DNA of 64,000 nt from Lineus longissimus (GCF_910592395.1 NC_088326.1:4593001-4657000), one strand, 5' to 3'. Numbered from the stretch's first letter, positions 36,601 through 46,798 are shown. The notes: generated from the sequence alone by a model not told the origin. Made by a program: numbers and translations.

Positions 36601-39600
36601 ATGACGTCAAGGGGTAGCTCCGGGAAACGCCTTACTAGTGCATCGTTCACGTGGAAAGAGTCGATGCGTGGAGAGCCAAGTCGTGTCAAATCGGAGTCAA
36701 CGTCGGAAATGCGGAATAATTCGGCTTACTGTATTTAGCGCAATATTACGGTAGTATGTAAACACTGAAACGTTTCAAAAGAAACAGGTCAAACGAAACG
36801 AGTCAAAAATAAGATATGGCATAAAAATGAATATTACTGAATAATTATACTCATGATCTGTTATAATGATTACAATAATTATGTTTGCGTACTTAGATAA
36901 TCTGGATCGATTTTTAAGGGAAATTGAATTTGGTAAATTGTTTGCAAGACGGCGACCCACCTTGGCATTCCACATTTTCAGCGCAATAAGTAAATCGGCC
37001 TCGTCCCCGTGCCAATCTCCAAAAGAAGAGTTAATATTCAAAATATTATCTCTGCCCGAATTGGCTTCCATGTTGGCGAATCACTGTACATTATGCATTG
37101 CGATCGCGCAGTGTAATTGAACTGACAATGGCCGCGGCCACAGATTCGTACTCACTGTGGGGACGAAATAACAAAAGGTTATGGCGTTTAAAATTAAACA
37201 ATTACAATTGAAATGTTTGAATGAACCACCCTTGTCATGTCTTAAAGTTTCGCATCAATATATGCCTTGAACATCTTGTAATAATGAAATGAGTGGATCC
37301 AGCACATTCGGCAATAATGGCGGCCAATTAGGTCAGGGAAATGCCAGATGAAATGCGGAATAACATGATTAATGCTATGACCTCTGATCTGCTGATGCTC
37401 CGTGTCTGAGTGCTACATTCGAAAGAGTTCAAGGCAAAATTGGACATAAAGTATACGATAGCGCTAAATATTGGGGCAGGGTACGAGGTTACGTGGGGAA
37501 ATACCGGTTTATTTAAATTGTGAAAGAGCTGAACGGACTGTGGTAAATCTATTTATAATTAATCGCTTTCTGTTTGAATTTCTGTGGCTTTTATGCGGTA
37601 AAAATACAAAACAGAGCCTTGAGAAACGACACATCCAAATAGTGCATTTTCAATTTCACGTTTTGACCATTTATTTGACGCGTTTCGTTTGACCTGTTTC
37701 TTTTGAAACGTTTCAGTGTTTACATACTACCCAATATTACGCCTATTTAGCGCAATATTACGCCTCGGGATCAATCATTATTTTCTGACACTAAAAAATA
37801 CAATGGAACAAGGGTAGATGTCAGTTATTGTATCATCTCATAGATGGCGCGCCTATTGATCTACTATTATATACTAGTAGTAGTACATGGTGTGGTGGCG
37901 GTGACCTATAAGCTTGAATATCATGTCTGTTTTGCTTTGGGATAATAAAGATTACCTTAAAGAGACAATATAGGCAGCAAGATAAAGTTACACAAAGTCG
38001 CCAAAAGGGTTCTCTCACATCTCACGCTTGTGTAAGGAATATATTTAGTGCTGAATCGGACATGGCCCAGCGCCCTCACTGTGCAAAAGTCGCCTGAAGA
38101 TGGCCAAATTAGCACCTCTGCTCCTGCCTAGGCCTATAGTCCCCCTTTAATAAGCTCCAGGGGAGTAGGCATTTACTAATGGATTGGCCTTGGTGAGAAG
38201 AGGGTGTGGTGAGCGGAGAAGGCCAGTGATGGTATTGATCATGGGCTAGTAACCGCACCAGGCATAGGGCCTTTAGGCTAGCAGAATACATAGGACCGGA
38301 CACTTTTTTTCAGGGGACATTTTCTACTTCTACACCCGGTCGGCCTGTGGCATTGCAGTGGCAATGGCTGCTGACCAGTTTGCATGCAACCATGCAACAC
38401 ATTACACTAGGCCTACATTGTACATCATCATGATCATGTATAGCGTCTTCCCACTGGCACTGTACCGCGGGCATGGCGATTTAGCGGATCCTGCGGATTC
38501 TGCGGAACCTGCGGAATCTGGGCTGAATCAGCATAAAAACAGCTCGAGAATATCGATATTATGATAAATTATCCTTATAATAAATATTTGTAATATTCCA
38601 TAACTGTTAAATTGTCTAAACCGCTAAGATTATCAAGCATTTCGGAAAAACCCCAACATGCATGAAAAAAATGTCTGCATTCTATTATCGGACGATTTCC
38701 ACATTGGTCTCGTTAGGGAGTTTTTCCCAAATGTACGCGATGATGACGTGCCCCATTAACAGGACGTAACATCTATTTTAAAATGCGTTTCCAAAGTGAA
38801 TGCATGAGGACAACCCATTTGTGTCGTATATCACTGGAAAGGCCCGATGCCCCTGATTCTGCAGGATGTTAAATCGGGTATTTTATTTCTTTAAATAAAT
38901 CATAAGCGTCGCATTTGCTCCTAGCTCTGTTCACCATCCCAAATGGCAATATTGCCAATTGGGCCGGACAATCACGAAAAACCCCAAATATTATACATTT
39001 TTTCCTGAATAATTCTTACAGTGACCATTCTCCCATGAAAGACAGTTGCTTACGCTACACAAAAATCAAAAAAAAATCGAGGGTCAACCATTGAACTTTT
39101 GAGATATGTTGAATTTTGCATAAATCAGCGAAAAACGCACCAACTGGCACTGGACGGCATTTCAAGATGGGGCCGACGCACATCCCAAGTTCAGTGTACA
39201 CATACGTCGGCAACAACAGTATAAATGCGTAGTTTCTTGTTAGCCGCCTGTTGAGTAGCGCTCTAGGTTTCAGAAACTCCAAAAAAACATGTCTTTGCCA
39301 AAACAACTGCTGAATCAACACTGACATACTGTAAGGACCGAGAAATCAATGATTTTAGGAACTACGGGGGCGCGCATGAATAAAAAAAAACCTCCCTAAT
39401 GAGAACATTGACCGTGATCTATAACCCAGGCCGAGTTGGTAATAGGCCGAGTCACACGTCATTTTCGCTCATTCGTTAATTTGTTAATATCGTGCAGAAT
39501 ACAATAGGGATGATGGACACTTTTTCCAGGGGACATTTTAAACTTCTACACTGGCCTGGTTGACACGTCTCTCTTTATTTCACAACATCGCAAAATTGTG

Positions 39601-42600
39601 CACGAGCAACATACGATTGCCTTGATGATCCATCATTAAGATATTCAAGTCACATGATGACTGATGATGTCCAGGACTCCCAGATGACAAATCAGTTTAA
39701 ACAGAGAATTTCCCACTCTCATGATAATAAATAAAGATTTTTCTAAAACGTCCACCGGAGTCAATCATCCCACTCTTGATGACCAAACAGCCAGCAAGAT
39801 CATGCGATGACAGGTGACAAGCCCGAGATCCTGGCAACGATCCTTAAAACACCCAAGTCCCAGGAGGCGAAACGACTAATATTTGGGTAGAGTGACTCTC
39901 AGACACTCTCTTGATTTTAGCTTGATTACATTACATCACGGCAGCGGCCACCTTCAGTGCCACCACGTGGGGCCTAATGGTATTAGGCTAAGTTTGGGGG
40001 CGAAAATAGTGGGGGCGAAAACGTCAGGGAGCGAAACGACCGGATACCAATCCGCTGCAGACCAGATTCCGCAGAATCCGCAGAATCCGCAGGATCCGCT
40101 AAATCGCCATGCCCCTGTACCGCCGGGCTGGAACACACGCCGACATGCATGACATGCTGCCATGCGAGTGACTGAACTCATTGACATTGATGGAACAGAG
40201 CACGAAAGTGTGTCTTTCACGGAAGAAAATCGCCTATCAAACCTATCCAATCATTCCGGGGATGACACATATCAGGTTTATCAGGTCAAAATCTACTTAC
40301 ACCACTGAATGCAGACAATCAACACTATTACGTTAACGTACGATAAACCACCCTGTGTACTGTACAGTTCGGGACGGGTGCCGGTTGGCTGGTCGGGGAA
40401 CTAAGTCTACCTACCACCCTGCCATCTTACGACGATTATGGAACCAAGGTAAACACAAACTCACACTCGCGAAAGTCGTCGACCTCACAGTACCCGTACT
40501 TCAGTTTTTTGTTATACTACAATCAAGATGTACAGACCGGGGGAGCTGGCGATACGTACCCATAAGTCTTTGCGGTAGTTTCGCGCGTACCGGATATAAC
40601 CTATCAAGCTTTTCTCCTTCAGAGAAATACTGCGTTGCGCTCAACTGCCAATTATGCATTAGTCTGGTGGACACGAGGTTGGCCTTAAACTTGCTTGAAA
40701 TCGAAAATTTGGACAACACACGTGTACTACAGCGCAAACGGCAGCATTCTGACATAGAAACATGTGGTCTGATTCTATTTTTACTTGTCACTAAGTGATC
40801 ACGCGTCCAACCTCGTATGCAGGGTAATGTGGCTTTCTCATTGGTCGAACGTTAATTTTGTTCACAGCCTTTTAAGGCACTTGAGCGCAACGCAGTATTT
40901 CTCTGAAGGAGAAAAGCTTGATGGGTTATATCCGGTACGCGCGAGACTACCGCAAAGACTTATGGGTACGTACCGCCAGCTCCCCCGGTCTGTACATCTT
41001 GATTGTAGTATTGGATTAGTAGTGTTAGTATACATCGAAAATATCGGAGCTACAGGTCCGTCCTCGAACGTTTATCCATGGTAAATCATCATGTGTGGGT
41101 AAATGTATTAAACCAAATAATGAACACTCCCTAAGCGGAAGTAGTTGATCTCGTGCCCTATGTCCAATTACATGCATTTCATCGTGTTTCTCAATAGGCA
41201 GAGAAATAGGTACCACATTTTGGGTTTTCCCCCCATTCATTGCGCTAAGCGTAATGATTGCGCTAAATACAGTAAGCCGAATAATTCAGTCAGATTTTGA
41301 ATATTTCCTTTTTTGTGCAATTTGTTAATGGGAACTACTTATGTAGAATAGGAGGTGACTGGGCAGCCGATAGCTGGGTAATATTGCCCTTAATAATGCC
41401 AATGGTCCTTTATACTTCTAACCCCATGTTCTAGGGAACGGCCAATCAAAATAATGGTATCGTCAGATGTCCGCAATTTTGGATTTCAAGATGGCGGATG
41501 GAAAGTGGTACCATTTTAGATGTGCCCAATACTTTGTAGTAAAAAAACAGATTTTGAAATCGATTTGACATCAACTGTAAGGCTCCCGCATTACTAGTAT
41601 TCAAAAGTGGGTTACAGTGAAAGTGTTGGAGAAATGAGGATGGAGTATATGCTTTGGATTGGACTATACTTACGGACGTTGTCATTCCTGTTCGAGGCGG
41701 CTGAAGAGAAAAGAGCGTCATCAAAATTTGGTTAAACTGTAAAAACTCATGATCAAAATTGTAATAAATAATGAAATAATGGGAAAGCACGTGAGCTAAT
41801 CGAAATGGGCACCAATCGGAACATTTTTCATATTGTAAACAATTTTCCATGGCGAAGTGCCTCACAACCAGCGAGGTTCGATCATATGCCAACTTCTGCT
41901 CGCTGTCAAATACAAGATTGCCACAGATATGTCTACCGTAGTGAAGCTGAAAGGGTGGATGTCGTCCTGGGTGCCGACAAATGGTACCAAGGTTCGAGAT
42001 CGACTGGACAATAAGCACCCTGGGTGCCATTACACTAGACAAACAGCACCCAGCTTCTTTTGCCTGGCTTACGGATCTTAGGGACGAGGACGTTTCTTGC
42101 AATCGCGTTTTATCTCGCGCCGTGGTACTTGCGGCCTTAGCAGTGCGCGAAAAGAAAGAACAGATAAACAGAAAAAAACGCGTTTAGGCCTATAGGTCTT
42201 TGAAAGCACATTTCGGATGATTTATTCAGAAAAGGAATGTAGGGGGGATATATTCAGAGAATGAAAAAAATTGTGTGATGACAAAATGAATGGATTTGCT
42301 GCATATTTTTCTTGACATTCAGTCGATATGCAAAATGATGGTTATCGTGAAACGTGACCTCCGTGAGCGTGGGGCCAACCTCGGTTGTAGGTATAGAAAA
42401 AGTGTAGAAGAAGAAGCTGGGTGCTGTTTGTCTAGTGTAATGGCACCCAGGGTGCCTATTGTCCAGTCGATCTCGAACCTGGGCACCATTTGTCGGCACT
42501 CAGGACGACATCCACCCTTTCAGCCGTGGTGTAGGCCTATATCATTGCAAGCAAATTCTGACATCGAACCCAAAGGGGTCAATCTATCCAATAATACCAC

Positions 42601-45501
42601 AATCATCTGCCGAAATTATGGCGATGGCAGCAGATTTTACCCACTTTACACTCCTTTTGAGGACAGTGAGTCAGGGCCGTGGTCGGCAAGTCGGCTAGAA
42701 CAAAACTTCCTGTATTTGCATCCGGTTACGCATGCGCATTGATAAGTAACCAATGTCTAACCGTAGTTCCTAAAAAATCATTGATTTCTTGGTCCTCAGT
42801 GTATGCCAGTGTTGATTTAGCAATTGTTTTGGTGAAGGCATGTTATTGGGAGTTTCTGAAACCTGGAGAACTGCTCAATAGGCTGATAACAAGAAACTAC
42901 ACATTTTACTGCTCTGTTGCCGACGTATGTGTAAACAGATCGTGGGATGTGCGTCGGGCTTGTGTTGAAATGCGTGCCGACAGTTGTCAAAAATGCATTG
43001 AAACTGTGTGTCTTATAAAAATGTCTGGTATATTGCTAACGTTGCGCGATATTGTATCGCCACTTCTGCGTTATATCGCCATTTCAAGTCATGACGTTAA
43101 TTCCTATTAAAAGGTGGCGATATGCATTTAACGCACAATGATCTCACGACGTGGCAATACACAGAATATCGCGCAACGTTAGCTACAATAACACAAAACA
43201 TTCGACTTGATGACATCAACCACAGAAAATACAACTCGTTCTCCTTCACGTTCGTGCATCGATATCGTAACTTCTCTATCACTCACTTACCCGCTGTGTA
43301 GATAATGGTAGAGATTACGGTCACACCCACGAGGACAATAAATGTGATGGCGATCGAGACGCCGATGTTGGCGTTGCTGTCTTTGGAATCCTCATCATCC
43401 GATTTATCGCTATAGTCGGACACCTCGTGCGAACCCAATTCCGAGGCAACAGACTTGACTGACTTTCGTGATTGAATCTTCCGTTTTGTACCTCCGATTC
43501 GAGTTAAACCTGGAAATATACAGATGGATATCTTTGTTTACAAATTGTCGTCATTCTGACGTCATGCAAAACTTATTGCGCGTACACGCATACGCATACA
43601 CATACACATTAGAGGATGGTGTATTAAGGTAACAATAAGGTAACAATATCAGTGATAACGTCGCAAGATCGTTCGAGGAGTTTTTGCGCCTATCTCCTGA
43701 CTTACAGGATATTCAAGAATAAAACCTGAATACGATTTTGATGACAGGAATAGTTAAGCATCATCGGTTCAGGGCCGTATTTAGAGGGGAGGGGGGCAGG
43801 GGGGCAGCTGCCCCCCCTGTGCAATAAATGTTGAAAAAAAAATTTTCAGACAGTAATAAAAAGACAAACTAATCTTAGCCATAGCTTTACCAGCATGATA
43901 GCAGCATATGGATAGCAGATGTTATCAACTCAGGTGCAACCCTTATAATCTGACCAGTCGAGTGCCCTGACCCTAGTCTTCTATGGTTAAACACAATGAT
44001 GCAACATTAGGTAAAGACTAGCTGTGAAAAACTATGAAAATTAACATTAGCTGTCCAAATGTGGTATTTTCGTAAAATACTTCATAAAAGTGGTCCTTTT
44101 TTAGAGTAAAAATACTATTGATTCACACTTCCAAATGCCAGGAAAATGCCATTTCAGACCTTTTATTTTCAAATTTTTCTGGGGGAGGGCCACCAGACCC
44201 CCCCCGTTCGGATGCGCCTGCGGCGCATGCAGATCACCTTCGGCGATCTATCCCACTGCCCCCCCTGGACAAAAAAGTTAAATACGGCCCTGCGGTTATG
44301 CATCATTATGATATCGAGAGAAATATCAACAGGAGACCAGTTTATCGCATCTTTTTTTGAAAGGAACCGTTGTTTCCATTGAATTTAGTCTCTAATCAGG
44401 ACACCTCTTTATTAAGAACAACACTTACCGGTCCCGAGGGTGTCCTTCATAGAATGGTTCTATTTCATATCTATTCATACTTACTAAGTACTGTCTTAGT
44501 TGTGCTACTTTGCTTGACCTTGATACTACGTCCCTGGCCGGCACTCGCCGAAGACCCAGCCTGTGTTTCCTGTGGGAAGTCATCCGTCGACTCCGTCGCC
44601 GCGCTGGCATCCTTCGATGGCCCCTCTTGTTCAGCGTTTACCTCATGCAAGTTGCCATCGATCGCCTCACCGTCTTTTGCATCACCGGTACTGTCGGGGG
44701 TCCCGTTCTCTGCAGCTTGAGTATCTTGTTGAAGGCTACACTGAGAAAACTCCGGCAGCGGGTCCGTAACATTTTCCGCAGCCGGTTTTGGCGCCTGGTC
44801 GTTCTTTATATCGTCCTTTGCACCCTCCTTTTTGCGGTTGGTGTCTACTTCGTCGACAAACCCGAAGTTGACCTGTAATTTTTCAAAGATAATAATAAGT
44901 TCTTCTCCGATTAACAAGACGGGTGTATATCTTTTATAAGGATGTCAAAAACACGCCGCGTGCACTTCTGAAAAAGACATTGTAATAAAATTGGACTGAA
45001 ATTTCATTCTCGTCAAAAAAGTTGTTTCTGCGCTTTGTCCAACGTGCCATCCAGCCGTGTGAAATCTTGATGTCATTAATTATATTCGCGCAAAGTGATA
45101 GTTTTGGTTACAAAAAGAGACAACTGACCTAAAACGTTCTTGGTAATTGGCTTTTGTACAGTGGCTCCTGCAATGACGGAACGTCGGCTTCATGGCTGGT
45201 CAATGCCTGGTTATCCGACTGGACAACCTCAAATTACATGTAGCGGCTTTTCGGACCAAAGGACGTTTTCTCTCTCGAAGAAGATTCTGAAGACCCTTTA
45301 TTAACATCGAAAAGTCGAAAACCCCGTTTTTTTAAAAAGCTCATTCAGATTTTATTTCTAAGAGTGTACCAGGATAGAATGGCAATCTTCAAACATGCCA
45401 AAAGCTCCTACGTCACTGAATAACATTGAAGAGACAATGAAATACAATTATCTTACCTTGGGCTCGAGATCGCCATTTTCCTTTCCTCCTTCCACTGTCA
45501 T
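30669..45501 (-). CDS. Predicted single-pass membrane protein, 299 residues, four exons
   Basis: Exons: 45501-45457 (ATG, starts MTVEGGKENG), 44872-44485, 43509-43291 and 30916-30669. Every junction has a GT donor and AG acceptor (GTAAGA, GTAAGT, GTAAGT; the last acceptor follows TTTTTTTTCTG). Phases 0, 1 and 1 are all consistent, and the total is exactly 900 nt. Residues 1-190 are hydrophilic, rich in D, E, K, S and A, with a basic stretch TKRKIQSRKSVK just after the exon 2/3 junction. A hydrophobic helix at about 193-216 (IGVSIAITFIVLVGVTVIST) is the only membrane segment, and I see no signal peptide. The tail of about 82 residues is Ser/Thr-rich with four N-glycosylation sequons (NST, NES, NTS, NSS), which suggests a cytoplasmic N-terminus and glycosylated outer tail (inference). 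I do not recognise the family. The last exon is 12.4 kb away across transposons, so its linkage is the least certain step. Confidence 0.6.
31394..33006 (+). pseudogene. HARBI1-type DDE transposase with one frameshift
   Basis: The frame starts at ATG 31394 (MVDNQALFVAFQP) and runs through a helix-turn-helix region (SPEVQVLIALRYFASGAFFE, then VDKASVSRVVHRVAGLL). Near 31747-31754, in the stretch GATTTATATTGTGTGG, the family-like sequence moves to another frame, which fits a single extra base. The catalytic motifs are all present: CIDGTHI (Asp codon 31842-31844), LLGDSGYP (Asp 32638-32640) and RIEHAFGVLKRRF (Glu 32746-32748). An intron at 32140-32509 (AAGG/GTAATT to CTTTTCAG) keeps phase. The C-terminus is an acidic tail (DDDSDDEEDDEDDDEEYA) ending at TAA 33004-33006. 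It would cut and paste the element together with the Myb-like partner. With one lesion it is a recent pseudogene, unless the base is a sequencing error. Confidence 0.9.
33303..35675 (-). CDS. Harbinger Myb/SANT-like DNA-binding accessory protein, five exons, intact
   Basis: Exons: 35675-35261, 34433-34359, 34124-34017, 33795-33712 and 33544-33303. All four introns are GT-AG and every junction is phase 1, giving an uninterrupted frame to TAA at 33303. I chose the ATG at 35675 (AAGATGG context) over the one 66 nt upstream (35741). The N-terminal half holds a Myb/SANT-like trihelix domain: KPNFSHSEAEVLADVVINEL, then KKNKWDEIALMVSSLG and GDNCREKWNQQLSKAKEIHS. The middle is low complexity, with a basic SPAKKKAKLCK stretch that could direct nuclear entry. 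The last exon is a heptad-like coiled coil (TRTQEVLQKEAGLRIEKLQL, IALLKEKEFL). In known Harbingers this protein binds the element ends and brings the transposase into the nucleus. It ends about 300 bp from the convergent transposase gene. Confidence 0.88.
36460..36738 (+). CDS. Small Ser/Arg-rich frame behind a CpG-rich, CRE-containing region, cut by a transposon
   Basis: The segment 36460-36600 is richer in CpG than its surroundings and holds CACGTG and GTGACGTCG. TGACGTCA directly overlaps the ATG at 36601 (CAGCACCATGA context). The frame (MTSRGSSGKRLTSASFTWKE, then SMRGEPSRVKSESTSEMRNN) runs 40 codons of host sequence, then enters the Mutator-like element at 36723 and stops at TAG 36736-36738. 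Without the element it would stop four codons later. It may be a first exon, a small protein or chance. I recognise no family. Confidence 0.25.
36750..37731. mobile_element. 982 bp non-autonomous DNA transposon nested in the Mutator-like element
   Basis: Terminal inverted repeats of about 51 bp begin GGTAGTATGTAAACACTGAA. They are perfect, with weaker similarity for about 10 bp more. CAATATTAC is duplicated at 36741-36749 and 37732-37740, so it landed 18 bp inside the left end of the older element. A minus-strand frame (about 37071-36875; MEANSGRDNILNINSSFGDW, then HGDEADLLIALKMWNAKVGR) is more protein-like than its surroundings, but I cannot assign it. It could be a captured fragment. Size, long termini and 9-bp duplication fit a Mutator-like superfamily. 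Confidence 0.88.
38462..40127. repeat. Inverted arms built from TGCGGATTC 9-mers
   Basis: GGCATGGCGATTTAGCGGAT and CCTGCGGATTCTGCGG (about 38470-38525) recur inverted at about 40060-40120. The arms are about 60 bp with a short 9-bp minisatellite (TGCGGATTC, TGCGGAACC and TGCGGAATC) of slightly different copy number in each arm. The 1.5 kb between them has no gene, and neither does 37732-38460. One end also shows a GGACACTTTTTTTCAGGGGA word that belongs to the MITE family seen at 59.1 and 61.0 kb. Confidence 0.6.
39130..39380 (-). repeat. Diverged dispersed repeat, inverted partner of 42757-42995
   Basis: The reverse strand here parallels 42757-42995. Shared landmarks, in order, are a TAGTTCCTAAAATCATTGAT stretch, TGTTGATTCAGCA, a TTTCTGAAACCTAGAG stretch, AACAAGAAACTACGC, GCCGACGTATGTGTA and GGGATGTGCGTCGG. 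Similarity is clear but with many substitutions and small gaps, so this is an old pair. Neither copy keeps a shared frame. Confidence 0.6.
40515..41010. repeat. Foldback: 130 bp inverted arms around a 236 bp spacer
   Basis: 40515-40644 (ends CTGCGTTGCGCTCAA) and 40881-41010 (starts TTGAGCGCAACGCAG) are inverted copies with only a few differences, such as ACCTATCAAGC against GCTTGATGGGT. The arms lie near the right end of the Mutator-like element. The spacer has no recognisable feature. Confidence 0.85.
41947..42523. repeat. Foldback: 113 bp inverted arms around a 351 bp spacer
   Basis: 41947-42059 (CTGAAAGGGTGGATGTCGTC to CCAGCTTCTT) is matched inverted by 42411-42523, with about six differences (ATGGTACCAAGG against ATGGTGCCCAGG, for example). 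Each arm contains a smaller CACCCTGGGTGCC palindrome. Either arm can be read as a short frame, but no start or domain supports coding. The minus-strand 218-codon frame at 41446-42102 is a by-product of this arm plus AT-rich DNA. Confidence 0.85.
42757..42995 (+). repeat. Diverged dispersed repeat, partner of 39130-39380
   Basis: This is the opposite-orientation copy of the repeat at 39130-39380. It includes GTAGTTCCTAAAAAATCATT and CGTGGGATGTGCGTCGG. It lies outside the Mutator-like element while its partner lies inside, so the two were dispersed independently or the element copied host DNA. Confidence 0.6.
43035..43183. repeat. 149 bp MITE-like element with 19 bp termini
   Basis: GCTAACGTTGCGCGATATT (43035-43053) and its perfect complement (43165-43183) bound a core with further imperfect symmetry (TATCGCCACTTCTGCGTTAT against ATGCATTTAACGCA). 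It lies about 110 bp past exon 3 of the membrane-protein gene, in the last intron. No clear target duplication is visible. Confidence 0.65.
43770..44292. mobile_element. 523 bp hAT-like non-autonomous element in intron 2 of the membrane-protein gene
   Basis: The ends read CAGGGCCGTATTTAGAGGGG on the left and TTAAATACGGCCCTG on the right. Inner runs GGGGGGCAGCTGCCCCCC and CACTGCCCCCCCTGG resemble the common CAGGGCCGTATTTA class of invertebrate hAT elements. The flank CGGTT is present on both sides (43765-43769 and 44293-44297), shorter than the 8 bp usual for hAT. The duplication may have decayed or my boundary may be off. There is no transposase. Confidence 0.6.
44893..45456. other. Intron 1 of the membrane-protein gene
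   Basis: Mostly AT-rich sequence between the first exon (45457) and the exon 2 acceptor (AAAAATTACAG at 44873). I see no repeat or RNA gene in it. Confidence 0.5.
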
Positions 45502-45540
45502 CGTCTGTTTCAATTTAAATGATTCCCTTCAAAGATGTGC

Positions 45541-45574
45541 TGAGTCACAGTCACGGGGAACGGATCCCTTTATA
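45541..45574 (-). promoter_or_regulatory. TATA box and start region of the membrane-protein gene
   Basis: On the minus strand TATAAAG (45574-45568) lies 33 bp upstream of a GACTCAGC initiator-like site (about 45541). That site is about 40 bp upstream of the predicted ATG at 45501. Normal TATA-to-start spacing supports the chosen first exon. Confidence 0.5.
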
Positions 45575-45712
45575 TCATCATCTATAATATTACAAAATGC
45601 GTGAAATTATATCGAAGAAAAATAACGAGCCAGTTACTATGACAATATTCGTTCACATGATAAGTTAAGCATTTAGGTTACGTCATAGTAAGTGTTGTGG
45701 TCTTCTAGATAG

Positions 45713-45834
45713 TAGTGAGGTTTCGCAACCGCCCGGTTAGGCCCTTCGACGACGTTTATCTATTGTTCAGGTAAACTCACACAATAGATAAACGTCGTCG
45801 TAGGGCCTAAACGGGTGGTTGCGAAACCTCACTA
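45713..45834. repeat. 54 bp hairpin palindrome, 51 of 54 paired
   Basis: 45713-45766 (TAGTGAGGTTTCGCAACCGC to TTTATCTATTGT) and 45781-45834 are inverted copies with three mismatches and a 14 bp loop. It is too symmetric to be old. It lies about 140 bp upstream of the TATA box of the membrane-protein gene. Confidence 0.9.
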
Positions 45835-46607
45835 GTGTTATAATATAAAAAATGTGTTAACATGATTTTGGTCTAACATATATTTAAAATCGAAGGTGGT
45901 TCATCCACCCGCCTAATGAAGTTCATGAAGAATCTTTAAACTTGAACCACCACGTCAGGAGAGATATATGGCAACTTTAAGGTTTTGTTTACATACGAAA
46001 GCTATCAAAGTGAAGACAGGAGGCTGGTTTTCTGACACAGATAATCAAGGCCAATATAGTGAAATTGATCATAGAAATTTATCTGCACCACCTATTGCAC
46101 TGCTTTGAACTATAAAGACTTGATAATTTAAAGGCCTACGCCGTTCGTTAAGAAATGGAATTTGTTATTGAATTTGAAAATTTCCTTTTGCGTAAATACG
46201 TAACCAAATAGGCCTATAAATTTCAGCATTGCCGTTGTAGAAACAGTATACAAACACTGCAAGCACCAAAATTCGCATGCTGTATGATAATAATGCACGA
46301 TTGAGACGTAGGCACCCCCCCCCCGAGACCGCTGACGTATATTCTATACGGAGATGTACGTGACACCGGAGACTTGTAAGGTACTGGCTGTGAACTGCAT
46401 ATAGCCTTTACATAATAATACCCAAGGCAGGGAATGAGATTCTGAGAATGTCACACTGAAATGTGACTCTAATTGCTGGGCTGATATGGACGGTACATGC
46501 ATATCATCCAATGTGCGTACATATATACGCATATATGTAATTTATCGTGTCAGAAGGCAACTAGATATAAACTGTTTTTACACAACCCCTTGTCTCTTTC
46601 TCAAAAA
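45835..46607. other. Non-coding, AT-rich stretch
   Basis: It contains an AATAGGCCTATAAAT word near 46205 and a C-run near 46316-46325. No gene is seen. The short frames here lack any support. Confidence 0.5.
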
Positions 46608-46725
46608 CAGCGTATTATCTCTGCCAGTATTGGCTTCCATTGCACGTGTATTACATGTATAATGTACACAAATGTACGCTGCAAGAATGCTCGAACAGAA
46701 TGCCGTAAACGTGGCGATTTACTAA
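46608..46725 (+). repeat. Dispersed repeat, same orientation as 61561-61680
   Basis: The shared order is ATTATCTCTGCC, TATTGG, GCACGTGTATTA, ATGTACACAAATGTACGC, AATGCTCGAACAGAATGCC and GATTTA. A short related piece (ATTATCTCTGCCCGAATTGG, 37046-37065) also occurs in the nested element at 36.7 kb. The origin is unknown. Confidence 0.6.
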
Positions 46726-46798
46726 AAGAACTAATAGGGGGCGCTACCTTTGACACCGCCTAGATCCGAAAAACGATAAAAACTACGCTCGATTCGCC

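Larger units (their letters stand above)
36723..41278. mobile_element. 4,556 bp Mutator-like element (GGCTTACTG termini, 9-bp target duplication)
   Basis: The termini are GGCTTACTGTATTTAGCGCA at 36723 and its complement ending at 41278. The 9-bp word GAATAATTC flanks both sides (36714-36722 and 41279-41287). The same terminal motif, with two or three changes, bounds the 929 bp element at 47059-47987, so this is a family. I found no transposase. The longest inner frames (40355-40798 plus, 40501-40791 minus) cross an inverted repeat and look incidental. The interior carries a nested element (36750-37731) and two inverted-repeat systems (38462-40127 and 40515-41010). Confidence 0.8.

Noticed and set aside
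40355-40798. Plus-strand 147-codon frame
   Set aside because: Most of it lies in the left arm of the 130 bp foldback, and a similar frame occurs in the other arm. It looks incidental.
41446-42102. Minus-strand 218-codon frame
   Set aside because: It runs across one arm of a foldback and AT-rich DNA, with no domain, start context or neighbours.
44415-44430. Microexon with a strong donor (CCCTCGGGACCG/GTAAGT) between exons 2 and 3 of the membrane-protein gene
   Set aside because: Including it would break the phase into exon 3, and its acceptor (TATGAAG) is poor. Direct joining of exons 2 and 3 is in phase. An alternative isoform is possible but unsupported.
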